Shown here: positions 32,566 to 44,030 of the stretch, one piece after another | Layout of the letters: every line of letters begins with the position of its first letter | Position numbering within the stretch: position 1 is the stretch's first letter | NCBI GenBank assembly: GCA_951230915.1 | Contig: OX579635.1 | Span: 44,702,001 to 44,766,000, forward strand | Length of the DNA stretch: 64,000 nucleotides | Source: Antitrichia curtipendula | Lineage: Eukaryota; Streptophyta; Bryopsida; Hypnales; Leucodontaceae | Direction: 5' to 3' | Position numbers and translations under genes: made by a program | The notes under the pieces: generated by a model | What the model saw: the letters and a program-made list of their open reading frames with translations, nothing else | The model's database searches: none | What the model was told of the DNA's origin: nothing

Positions 32566-33048
32566 TCAGTGATTGCAAAGAGTAAAGCTAATCCTAGCCT
32601 TGGAAAAGACGAATGAAGTGATCATGTAAACCATGTAAACCATGATGAAAATAAATCTTATAAAAGTTGTGAGAATCACCATGACCTCCATATCCAATGC
32701 ATGCTTGGTATCTCTACAAATTAGGGTGCCATTGAGGTGACGGTAACATACAAGCAACTTATCAATGTCAAGCGAGGACACGGCTTCATTGCTGCGTGAT
32801 GCCTGTTCAATCAACTTAGCCCCATCGCAAAATTCACATGACCAATTGGCCTTGCTCTCCACCTCCACTTCCGGGAAATGTTTACAGCCAAAAACAAACG
32901 TCGAACTCCGTCGTCGTTTGTACCGAAATTCCTTTGCACTCGGCAGCAGACACGAAAGTGCGGTACTGGTCAGCCCCACATTCCTGAGATTGATGTAAGA
33001 CGAGTAACAACAGGGCTGCTGCTGATGCCCCACATTGCAATCCATCAA
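32566..33048 (-). CDS. Hypothetical open frame or first exon, 160 residues
   Basis: This frame starts MMDCNVGHQQQPCC and contains a Ser/Arg/Lys-rich N-terminal third like an organelle transit peptide (ALSCLLPSAKEF, YKRRRSS). A single CEFCDG motif follows near residue 72, then a hydrophobic segment near residues 124-146 (ILTTFIRFIFIMVYMVYM). GC content is higher than in the flanks. The hydrophobic tail may be readthrough into an intron. No family was recognised, and it may be non-coding. Confidence 0.28.
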   Translation of the reverse strand: MMDCNVGHQQQPCCYSSYINLRNVGLTSTALSCLLPSAKEFRYKRRRSSTFVFGCKHFPEVEVESKANWSCEFCDGAKLIEQASRSNEAVSSLDIDKLLVCYRHLNGTLICRDTKHALDMEVMVILTTFIRFIFIMVYMVYMITSFVFSKARISFTLCNH

Positions 33049-34364
33049 AAACCATGAGAGTGTTTTCGTTCTCAGCTCCGATCCTTCAAGAAATCAGTTG
33101 CATTGGGTCTCTTTCTTGACCTTCACAGTAAAGCTTCAAAACATGAATTGTCGGCCCTGCTCTGCTAAGATTTGTCAGAGTAGTTAGATTAGTGCAGAGA
33201 CTAGAACGGCCCTTTTGGAGCTGGTTTGAAAGGCTGTCATGGCTGTTCGAGCTTTGTCACTCGGTATCCAAACTTCCCTCTCATATCTCGTCTTCTTGGG
33301 TCTATTTTCACACTCCCACCTTCACCCTTTAGCCCCGAAAGTTTTTTTGGTTGTTTCAGGCCCAAAACTGTCCCAAGCACCCTTCACTAAAACTACTGTG
33401 CCTCGTGTCGTTGCTACATCCAAAATTAAAGTAAAAAGTAGTTTTTAAATTTCAAATTCATAAAAGTTTCAAAATTTGACACTGTAGGTCTAAATGCCAT
33501 TATCCAAAGCCTGTGCAGAGGATTTTTTTAAGATACCAATTAACCCTTGAAAGGCTCTCCGGGTCCCTCTATACGATTTGTATTTAGCCTTATAACTCTT
33601 CAATTGTGGTTTACTATATGATTTATTGAATTGTGATACATTGTTATTTACATATTATCATGATCATTAATGTACATTGTATTTATCCATATTTGGTCAA
33701 TGCTTTTTTGATCAAATACCACCATATTCATAATATATTGTATGGACACAAAGGGCTTTCAAGTAGATCTTAAATTAAACACGCAATTGGGGACGCACAC
33801 TCCCCAAATAGATCTCATTGTAACAACAAAACAAACAAACAATCTAACTTCAAGTATGGATTCTTTTTCTTTATTTTATTCTTTGGGTAGATCAACTATA
33901 TGATTTTTTAATTAACTTGTTGCAGTGCAAACTCAAAAAAAATTAGAGTAAAAAAGCTCACCAATTGCAAGTCCGTATCAATTTGAATTTTTGAGAAATA
34001 CTGAAGGTATTTTCCACGCATCCTAAATGTGAAGTTTCATTGTTAATACTTTTTAGAAATTTTTTATTTGTCCTATGCCTGAGAAAAAAAATTTAACGTT
34101 GAGGAAACAAATCGAGAATTATGGGCTAAATTTTTTTAATAAGTGCTTCATACATTCTTGAATTATTTTTAAAAGCCGAAGGTTGAAGAAATTGACAGTG
34201 GAACACAATTGGTGATTTGCGGTTGTTCTATATACCTGACGTTTGCAATAAGATCATTAGCGTTGATTAAAATGAATTTCTGACGATGTTTACTTGAGAG
34301 TCTGTTCAGTGCAAGAAGGGCTTCAAGGCCAAGTCTCAAGAGGGCGCTGCTGTTACAAATAGGT
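33049..34364. other. Gene-free stretch
   Basis: A 69-codon frame at 33239-33448 (+) starts MAVRALSLGIQ and is unrecognised. From 33450 the DNA is AT-rich without visible features. Confidence 0.35.
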
Positions 34365-34482
34365 AATTGCAAAGTAAGTCAAGTTATCAAGAATAATTGT
34401 CGGTTAGGATCTAACGAGCCAGGGGCAGCGAGATTGGTACTAACTGGGGATTATTCTTGATGACTTGGCCTACTTTGCAATT
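34365..34482. repeat. 118-bp hairpin with ~36-bp arms
   Basis: AATTGCAAAGTAAGTCAAGT at 34365 pairs with ACTTGGCCTACTTTGCAATT ending at 34482, extended by ATCAAGAATAAT/ATTATTCTTGAT. The loop of about 44 bases is more GC-rich (GAGCCAGGGGCAGCGAG). The size would suit a MIRNA-like foldback or a small MITE. Confidence 0.7.
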
Positions 34483-34540
34483 ATTGAATTTAAATGTCAA
34501 TGTAGGAGAGTTGAGTTGTTTGACTTCTTTGATTGCTTAA

Positions 34541-35486
34541 CCCTTAAAGGTTTTTGACTATGTTTTTACCAAAACGCTCCAAAACTGCCATTTCTAGGAC
34601 AAGTACCAAATTTTCTTTTAAAAACTTTTTTGAACACATGTAACCGTAGGATCTTGTAGTAAACTAGTAAACTAGAACATGTGGAAATTTTTTCAGGAAT
34701 TTCCACCACATAGATTGCAAGATATTAGCATTTGACTTGGAAAAAAAACTTTTTTTGGCCCTGCGAAAACCGGGCAGCTGCACTTGAGATGGTCACATGT
34801 GTATGAAAAAATGATTGAAATGGTGGTCACTCTTTGGATTCATTCTTGAAGGCAAGCTCGCAACATGCTTAAAAATTTTTAGATCATTTGAAATTGTACA
34901 ACATATAGGAAAAAATAGTAAATAGAAAGAAGTAGAAAATTATTCAAAACATTAAATTGTTAACAATTTATTCATGGAATTGAAAAAATCCCAATCCCAA
35001 TGGTTGTAATGTTGTAGTAAACAGTCTACACCTAATGCTTTTATTTTTTTTCAAAAATATTTAAAATTGAATTAAATAAAGGACTTCAAAGTTTATCTTA
35101 GAGTAAAGATTCCACAACTAGCCGCAAACTACCCGTAAATTTAAACTCCCATAACTTTTATCTCATTAATCCAAATGGAATTATTCAAAGCTTTCCATGT
35201 ATATAAAGATCTAGAGAACCAATTTCAAATTTTAATTTTTTTTTAAAATGAATTTTCAAGAAGTTTGTTTTTGCTACCGAGGCTGCCCACCGAGCAATGA
35301 AAACAACATATCATACCATAACTTTTTAACTATGTGGTCAAAAGTTATGAAAAGTATTGAGCCTTAAAGCTACTCCTTGGGCACATATTGTGTGAAAATT
35401 TCAAAGAAAAAAACCAAAAACTCCATTCGTAGTGAGTTGCCTAAAATTGCTATGTTGCCAAAAAACGCAATTTAGTGCTTTAGGGG
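34541..35486. mobile_element. TTAA-flanked non-autonomous DNA element, copy 2
   Basis: A 946-bp element between TTAA (34537-34540) and TTAA (35487-35490), starting CCCTTAAAGGTTTTTG and ending GTGCTTTAGGGG. It is collinear with 698-1633, sharing GTTTTTACCAAAACGCTCC-like, GATCTTGTAGT, TTGCAAGATATTAGC, CCTTAAAGCTACTCCTTGG and other blocks in the same order. No transposase is encoded. Confidence 0.75.
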
Positions 35487-35490
35487 TTAA

Positions 35491-38314
35491 CCAATCAAAA
35501 CATGCCACAATGGCGAAAGTCTTGTGCATTTAGATTATTTTAGGTGGATCCGCACTCACTAAGTTAATACCAGACCAATGAAATTTCTGCTTTATACCCA
35601 CCCTGTTGAAAATTTGCACAAGGCAAGCAATGAGTCAATTATCAATCTTAATTTGCCTCTTCTTAATTTGCCTCTCCTTAACCAATCGAAACATGCCACG
35701 ACAGCAAAACTCTCCTGTCTTGACATTATGGTATGGTACCCAAGCCCTTGGACCACCTTTGGGACAAGGAGGAGTTCAACCCAAAGTGACGTATGAGATT
35801 CTTGTGACTTTTAATGCGCTCTTGCATATTGTTTTCCCTGAATATGGATTACTTGTCAAGCATGGTATCAGGTTTCTTTTGGAAGGTATATTTCTACAAA
35901 AATATGCTGATTTGTTGTACACCAATTGGATGATTTTCAAATGAACAAAACACAATGAAGAATTGCATTTTTTTCCATCCCAATTTCTTTCACTTTTGAG
36001 GGTTCTTTGGAAGTGTTTGCACTGGTTGTTGGTTGAAATTTTGTCAGTGGGGTGATACTGACTTCTTTGCAAAGAAGATTACAAAGGATAGTTTTTTAAT
36101 ATATTTTGGAGGTTTGTAACAACATATACAACATATTACAACATTTACTCTAAATTTGAATTTTAGCCATTATAATGAATAGTTTTTTATTTGGGACAAC
36201 AACTGAAATGAAGTTAACTAATGAAGTCTACTTTCTTTTCTAACTTGAAATTTTCAAAATTTTATAAAATTAAACTTTGAATCATTAACCAAGGTCTATT
36301 GATTTTCTAATTATAGAATGACACAGAAATTTGGATTATGCCATAATACTCCATACTATAATATATACCAATGGCAAAAAATTCAGAATTTTCAAAGATA
36401 TATTATATTTGATATGAATTTTCTTCACTCTTACTTGAAAAAATCATAGTAATTTCAAGTTTTCTACAAAGAAAATTAGAAATTTTATGGCTTATAGAGA
36501 TTGATATGTGATTCCATCTTTGAAAAACAAAATAAAATAATTCCCACTCATACTTAGTAGAAAAATAGAGAATTCAAAGCAATGGATATTGAAGTTGTTC
36601 CTGGTTTTTCATAATCATATGTTCTTAACCTATCCTTTAAGGTTGGGGAATCCTAAAGGTCCTTGTTTGCAAAACTATTCCATCTAAATTCTTATTTTAA
36701 ATGTATAGCCATCACTAGAATGAGAGCCTAAGGTCAATTCACGGGTCAGTTTTAGATACACTTATTTTCAACACTTTGAAAATTCATTATTGTCATCATT
36801 ACCAAAAGCCTCAACTCTAAAGGAAATTGTTGCACACACACGGATGTAAATTTTCATTCATTAAAGGTCTTAAAATTTATTTTTATTGAAAATAAAGGTG
36901 ATTCACCAAACTTATATTAAAAAACAAAATCATGTGCATTATGTAACAAAAAAGAAAGTAGGACTCTTGTTTGAAATTTTAATTTTTTTAATAAAGAAAA
37001 TCACACATCTTTAAGTAACTATCAACAACAAAATTTTAAATAAAACAATCCACCCAAAATAAAATTTTGCTTAAATTTTGAAACTGAAAATCAGTAAACT
37101 TGCTTAGGATTGGCTAGATTGCCTAAGAATTCAATGTTAATTATGCAAGACAAAAAATGCCCATTGTAAGCTATATTATGCAAACTTCTTTGAGTGGTAT
37201 AAGAGGTAGTTTGAAATATTATTGGACCTGATTTTAGCTACCTTCATGCCAAAATGATAATCATAACATTGTATAATAGCAACTCCACCACACATTGAAA
37301 CACAAGCATGACCAATACTATTACAGGAAGGTAGCGCTCTCAGACTCCATTGCGTCACTGTAAAAGGCTTTCCAGTTTTCTTGGCCAATGCTACAAGGCT
37401 CCATCCATGCCATTTTCAAGGTCTTTTTTACCCACGCAAGAGCTCATGCAATGACTCAATCCTTTGTCTATGGAGGAATCATTCTCTTTCATGACATCAT
37501 TGATGATGTTAGACAAGTTGGATGAGGCGTTGGTAAGGGATTGCGATGCGATGCAACTCTTCTTGAAGAAGGGGAAACATAATGGCAAATGACCCACGAG
37601 GTCACCCTGTGAAAACCATTTCACGTTGCTTTCTACCATTCTACTTGATCCAGTGGAGCTGGTCTAACTAGGCAATGGTCCTCCCTATGCTGGGAAGGTG
37701 CTATGCTTTGCTAGATGCATGGGAGGGCCTTATCCCTTAATTCAAGGATTGGGGTTGGCTGACATTGGTTGATTAATAATTTTGTTCACTGTAGGGATTC
37801 CTACCAAAGGGACCCCTGCCTCATTCATTTGATAAACAATGTTACGAATAGCAACTCTTGTCACTGGCGGACTGGCCATTGGAGGGCTAACGATCGTGAC
37901 ATCAGTCTACGTAACCTCGTGAATCTATTCCACATGTGACTCAACTTGCAGGACTATTCTCGAAGTTATTAATTCTCTGAATATCGGATTGTTCTTGGTA
38001 TCCAGAGCTCCACAAGTAAACAATGTTATGAGTCTCATTTCGGCATTGGGGTCACGAAAAAGACTTGCTAGTCCTGCGTGTAGAAACGAAGCAAATGGTA
38101 ACATCTCATTTGCGTTGAGTTATGATAGTGCTCACTCTCACGTCTCTCGGTCCTCACCCTGCCTAGCTAGAAACGTACTCAAGGCGCAAGCAAGACACAT
38201 TGATTTCCAGTACTTGATATCCAAGGGGGGAATTGAAATGAATTCAATTCGATCATATGCATTGCTGGTACACTAGCTAGAATTCTTAGTTGAATTGCTG
38301 CAAGGAAATAAGCG
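35491..38314. other. Intergenic region upstream of the P450
   Basis: Mostly AT-rich. Around 36930-37210 is a relative of one arm of the 26261-27105 fold-back (TTAATTATGCAAGACAAAAA). On the minus strand between 37880 and 37176 three neighbouring frames look coding-like: PVTRVAIRNIVYQMNEAGVP (37743-37880), the 82-codon frame at 37639-37391 and AKKTGKPFTVTQWSLRALPS (37388-37176). They may be parts of a decayed unknown gene or transposon. No TATA box for the P450 stood out. Confidence 0.35.
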
Positions 38315-41300
38315 ATGGAGGTCGGACAGTGGGCAGCGATGGCGGTGGCGCTGGTGGCTGGGCTGGTGGGTTGGGTGTATTGGCGATGGACTGCAACGCT
38401 CAGCAACTTGCAGCAGGAGATCACACCGCCGGTGCCGCCGGGCTGCTTCGGATGGCCCGTAGTCGGCGAGACGCTCACCTTATTGGCCGCCAATCGATCC
38501 AACAACTCGGGCCAATTCTTCAGCACCAGGGTGGCCAAGTACGGGGAGGTGCGTACGTTTCTGCTCCCAGGTTGCATATATCTATGTGCCACTGGGCTTG
38601 ATTTTTCAGATGAAAGAAATCAATATTGAGTCCGCCGTGGTTTCGTGCATGCATTCATGCTAACCCAGTCAGTTTGATGTCATCAAGTTTTGACAATCAT
38701 TTCATTCCACTATTCGGATCAAAAAGTGAGCTCTGTTGAGGGTATATCGAGCAAATGATTCTGGAGAATCATGTTCACTTTTGTTGCACTAATATTGACT
38801 ATTTATTGTAACCTGGCTCGACTTATTCCAGCAACCAGGCAGCTCTCACCAGTTACCTAGTCCATTCGGTATTTGTAGACGCGCATGCTCTGAGGGCGAA
38901 GAATGCATAAGCTGGGAAGTTGTATGACTGAAACTGAGGGTAATAAGAGCCTTTCGAATATTTTTCTTGAATGACCTTGAATTGCACTGTACAGGTCTTT
39001 ACCACGCATTTGTTTGGGGAACCGACTGTGTCTTTAGGCGCGCCAGATGGAAACAAGTTTCTGTTCTCAAATGAAAACAAGTTGGTACAGAGCTCCTGGC
39101 CATCTACAGTCCAGAGGATCCTTGGCAAGCACTCCGTAATCACTCAAGTTGGTGAAGCGCACAGGTGTGAATTTTCACATGAACACATCTGAGTTTCTGC
39201 CAAGAAGAGTCTTCAAAAATTGCAATGCTTATGATCCCTGCATTCATAATATTATTATGCAGGAGCCTCAGAATTCAGACTCTTCTGACAAATGCGGAAT
39301 ATTTATTACGCACCGTGCCAGATCTCAAATGAACTGTGAAGTACCATCAATTTGTACTCCAGCGTCTTCTCCAATTGGAACCCCAATGCTAACTGTTTCG
39401 TGATACTGTTCTATTCTGATGGGTTGCTATAGGGTTTTACGACGGATCTTCACAACTTTTTTCAATCCGGAGGGGCTTGAGAGCTTTGTGCCGAGAATCG
39501 ACGCGATCGCTCGAGACCACATTACGAAGTACTGGGATGGGAAGGAGAGCATTCAGGGCGTGACCACCGTGAAGGAATTCACCTTCGCCGTGGCGGCGGA
39601 TTTGTTCATGAGTTTGACAGACCATGACGCGCGGTTCCGTCCTCTAGAAGCTGCTGTGGAGGACGTACTGGCCGGCCTTTTTCAGCTCCCTATCGACTTG
39701 CCAGGAACGGCATATCGCAAGGGGTTGCTCGGACGGCGATCCGGGTTTCGGATCATACAAACCCTAATTGAGGAGAGAAAGCAGGTGAGATGGGGTGAGA
39801 GGCTCACATCGAATTTATTCCAGAGTATTCCAGAATCCAAAGCATATATAACAATTTGAACGCGGGTGCTGGTGGGAATTCTTTCATGTCTGCAGGAACT
39901 GGCAGAGGGGACGACGCCCTCGAGGAAAGATCTGCTGGCGATTCTGCTCACGGCTCCCAGCGAGGACGGCGTGGGTATGGCGGACGAGGTCATCCAGGAC
40001 AACATCATCACGCTGCTGTTAGCCGGTCACGACTCCACCAGCATCGCTCTGGCTTTGCTGCTCAAGTATCTGCATCTCCATCCCCACTGCCTGAGCAAGC
40101 TCATCCAAGGTGCCTGCCGCCCTGCTCTTCAATTTCTCACTAGTGTCGATCTGCCACCGCCGACATTTCAGCCATTACCAGCCCATGTCTATTTAATTAG
40201 ACTCTACTACTAACTAATCAATCAGATGTTCACTGATAAATCTGTTTCAAACAGTTCTTTCAGCGTGTGCTTTTGATTCAACATTTCTTCACGGTTCGCC
40301 TCAAGTTTTTGATACTGAATCCGCATACTAGGATAATGAATCTGCTCATCGTCACTGGCGGTTCTCCTTCTTCATTGTTTCGGATTCGATTCGTGCTCAC
40401 TCTCTAACTTTTGGATTAGTTACAAATGGGTCAACTTCCGACCCAGTCTAGACTTCTGGTATTCTGTAAGTTACTTAGGCCATCCTCAATGCAACCTTGT
40501 GTAAATTACTTCTACAGCAAGTCAATGGAAAAGAGTCTCGATCACAAAACTTGCAAAACTGGCCGAGAATGTCCACAATGGATGCCCTTCGAGGCTTAGA
40601 GATTTCCTCCTTTAGATTTTCTATGACGAGGATGAAGATCTCTAGCTCCCCAATATTCTGGAGGAGGAATTGAGGAAGCTTCCAAGTTCATTGACATGGT
40701 GGTGTTCGATCATTCGTTTGGCAGAACAACGAGAAATTGCCAAGGAAAAGAAGGGTGCACCTCTGGACTGGAGCGACACCAGGAGAATGAAGTACACATG
40801 GCAAGTGGTGCAGGAGACTATGAGGCTCCAGCCCCCGACCATTGCGGGTTTCCGGGCAGCTCTTCAAGATTTCCAGTACGCCGGATACAGCATTCGCAAA
40901 GGGTGGAAGGTGAGTTACGTTCAACCCCTTCGCCTTGCTCAAGTTTCAATGACTCATGGCACTTCCAATTTGGATAATTATTGCACGTCTTGCATGTTTG
41001 AGGAGCTACAAACTCAAATGATCATTTATTCTACTTGTATGGTGTTGTATTCAAACATGACATCTAAATGTTTAAATGTTAAAATGACATCTAAATTATG
41101 AAAAATGCTAATTGTTGCATTATCAATCCAATGGGATATGTCAGTGCCATGAGTTAGTACATAATTCATATTCTAGGAGTTGAATATGGTATTGTACATA
41201 TATTTCTCAAAAGCCTTTTAAAACATTTAAGATAAATCAAGCTTCAAAGTCTCTGCTAGGAAGGCATTTTTGTCACATGGTGCATTTGTCATCATGCCAA

Positions 41301-42030
41301 CCCAAAATTCTCCAAAGGTTATGTGATCTTAGAGACCCCAAACAAATTCAGAACTTGTGTGCGTCTAGAAACTCAAAGTTCTCTGTAACTAAGGATCATT
41401 GTGTGACAGTAAATTGAGGAAACTAAGTGCCCTGGGAGCGAATTGTCTATAGAATTTCTTCTAATTCAGCCCCTCTTATGAAGGCCTCTTTTTAAAGTAC
41501 TCAGTTTTGAGGCAATCTAATAACCCTCAATCTGCATCATGTGAGCCTTTTGACCAGCCAATCCAGATGTTTGGGATTCAAGAAAACCATGTGATAGGAT
41601 TATGTCGATCTTGTTAATCTGTACGCATTAATTAAGATTCTCCAGCCCCCCTGGCTTCCAAAGGTTATATAGGTTACAATCCCCTGATTAATCTGATGCA
41701 ATATGAAACGTTGAGCAGCTCTTCTGGTCTGCGGATCGCTCTCACTACAACCCTACTTGTTTCCCCGACCCGGAGAAGTTCGACCCATCTCGCTTCGATG
41801 GCTCCGGACCCCCGCCGTTCACGTGGATTCCGTTCGGAGGCGGCCCGCGCACGTGCCCGGGCAACGAATTCGCTCGCACGTTGATGCTGGTGTTCTTGCA
41901 CCACATTGCGCTCCAGTTCAAGTGGGTGATGGTGGATCCGCAGGAGCCCATCAGCATCAACCCCATGCCGACCTTCAAACGCGGCCTGCGGTTGAAGATC
42001 TGGAAAGAATGCCAGGAGCAAGGCAACTGA
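38315..42030 (+). CDS. Cytochrome P450, CYP716-like (CYP85 clan)
   Basis: A haem mono-oxygenase, membrane-anchored in the ER. Exons 38315-38548, 38995-39164, 39433-39784, 39896-40109, 40725-40909 and 41719-42030 splice with GT..AG borders and compatible phases into 488 residues without a stop. Visible are an N-terminal anchor (about 7-25), a proline hinge PPVPPG (38-43), AGHDST of helix I (295-300), ExxR as ETMR (354-357), FDPSRF (406-411) and the haem loop [11 protein letters not shown] with Cys431. Blocks [13 protein letters not shown] and [11 protein letters not shown] are typical of CYP716, whose angiosperm members oxidise triterpenes such as beta-amyrin; the clan also includes brassinosteroid and abscisic-acid P450s. 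The substrate here is unknown. Length is normal and the gene appears intact. AATAAA at 42145-42150 may serve as a polyadenylation signal. Confidence 0.93.
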
Positions 42031-42314
42031 GACTTGGATTGTTGTAATTATTTCAGGTAGTTGCACCACTTGTAAGCAGTGGAACATATGTAGAATTTGT
42101 GTGATCTTTGGTAGGAGATAGTTTTTGCATCACTTGTAAAAGTTAATAAAAGCTAAGAATAAAAATTAATAAACTAATAAACCATTTGCTTCAATTTTCC
42201 ACTTCATGTATGAGAGTTAATCGTAAAATGTGTACAATAACGGGACCACGAGCTGGAGTTTGGAAAAAACACAAGACAAAACTCCTTGGAGCACCAAAAC
42301 TAATTAACCCTTAA

Positions 42315-42684
42315 GAGCATCCCCGCCAGGGGGCTTCCCTATCCCTATCCGGATGAGTTTCATCCGGATAGGGAAGAATCTCCCCCACCAAATGTTCCCT
42401 ATCCCTATATAGTTAGGGAGGAGGGATGTGAATTCCCTATACAACATGATAGATAGGGAATTTATTTTTGGTAACCTGTATCCTTTGTTTTAATAAAAAG
42501 TGCATGTTTATTCCAAATTTGTCAATTGTATTTGACTTGATTTGCAATAACTATCCATGCAGAGCTTCCTTTGCGCTAAATTGTTCAAATTTAGGGAAGC
42601 ACTAGTGGAGAGGAGCTTCCCTATCCCTATCTAATTGAATGAAGAATTGGGATAGGAATAGGGAAGCGCCTGGTGGGGATGCTC
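42315..42684. mobile_element. Tourist-like (PIF/Harbinger) MITE
   Basis: 370 bp with ends GAGCATCCCCGCCAGG and CCTGGTGGGGATGCTC; the inverted similarity extends about 36 bp into CTTCCCTATCCC. TAA flanks both sides (42312-42314, 42685-42687), the 3-bp duplication expected of PIF/Harbinger elements. The interior repeats TTCCCTATCCCTAT-like words. It lies about 285 bp downstream of the P450 stop. Confidence 0.85.
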
Positions 42685-43329
42685 TAAAGGACATTTCATG
42701 TTCAAGCTTGCTCAAACTTCATTAGATTTCTATATTGAAATATAGATTTTAAATTTGATATTATTCACATGTTAATACTAACATTTGCTTAAAATTTTAT
42801 CTCATTTTTTCATAATTAAAAATATCCAATTGAATTTTATATGATTTTTATAAAAGAAATTACGTATTATAATCATAGGAATTACAAAAATGCTTTAAAT
42901 AGTATGAAATTTTAAAGAAAAATGAAAATAATAGTGGTTTACATCATGGCGTAATTGATATATTCCTTGAAATTACACCAAGAGAAATTGGATAGAAAAA
43001 AATTCAAAAGTGGTGTGTTTTGAGCTTTCAAGATGCTAACTTGAAAGTGTTACAAAAATTACAATTTTAACAACTTAAAAAAAAATAAAAATGGAGTATA
43101 AAGCAGATTATTGGAGCTACATTTCCTCAGTTAAGCTTTAAAACATTTAAAATCAAGAGCTATGTGAAAATTCAGGTTTTGACTTTCAAAATGCGTGAGG
43201 GGTTTGCATTTTCCTTTAAGGATTAAAGTTTTGATGGAGTTTGGTGCCATGTTTCTTTTGTAATATTCTTAGTTAAACCTTCCTCTAACACCCGTTTACA
43301 AACACAAGACGTATTTACAATTAACTCTA

Positions 43330-44030
43330 TTAACTTCTAAAGGTTTATGACTATGTTTATAAAAAAAACCCTCTGAAATTGCCATTTTTATTGCAAAGGT
43401 CAAAGATGATCAAAATAACTGGGGGCATACTCAATTATAGAATCTTGCATTAGACCTCAGTCTATGAGAATGCATGGTTAAAATATCACAAACTTTAACC
43501 AAGTACATAGTGTCTTCAAAGAGAATAAATTTATTTTTTTACCTTGCTATGCTAGATTTTTATACTTTGAATCCTCTTAATCTAAAAGTTTTGGCACTAC
43601 AAAGTTTTGAGGTTTTAATCTTCATAGTAGAGAATTGAGTTGAAAATCTAAGATTTTTTTTACAATAAAAATCATATATATATTTCCATTCTTTAAATTT
43701 TTTAATTAGAAATAGATTTAGGATTATTAGAATGGAAAGAAGAATAAGTCATTAATACTTCCGAAATGAAAATCAAACATGTTAATCCCAAGAGTGAAAT
43801 TTGGGGGGGTGAAATAGTCAAAATTGAGTTTAAAAGTAAATTCATTTGTTGAAGGAAGATGCTTGAGTGCTTGCAAAACAAGACTCTTTATAACTTTGAA
43901 ATCATAAATCCAAATGGAATGAAACAATGCTTTTCATGTAGGCATAAATACAATATGTGAATGAAAAAAATTAATCTTGATTTTTTTATTTTTTATTTTT
44001 TCCATAACCAAGCATTTTGGGATTACAAGG
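43330..44030 (+). mobile_element. Truncated copy of the TTAA element family
   Basis: It starts TTAACTTCTAAAGGTTTATG, matching the left end of 34541-35486, and includes AATCCAAATGGAATGAAACA and CATGTAGGCATAAA-like blocks seen in both full copies. A right terminus was not found. Confidence 0.5.
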
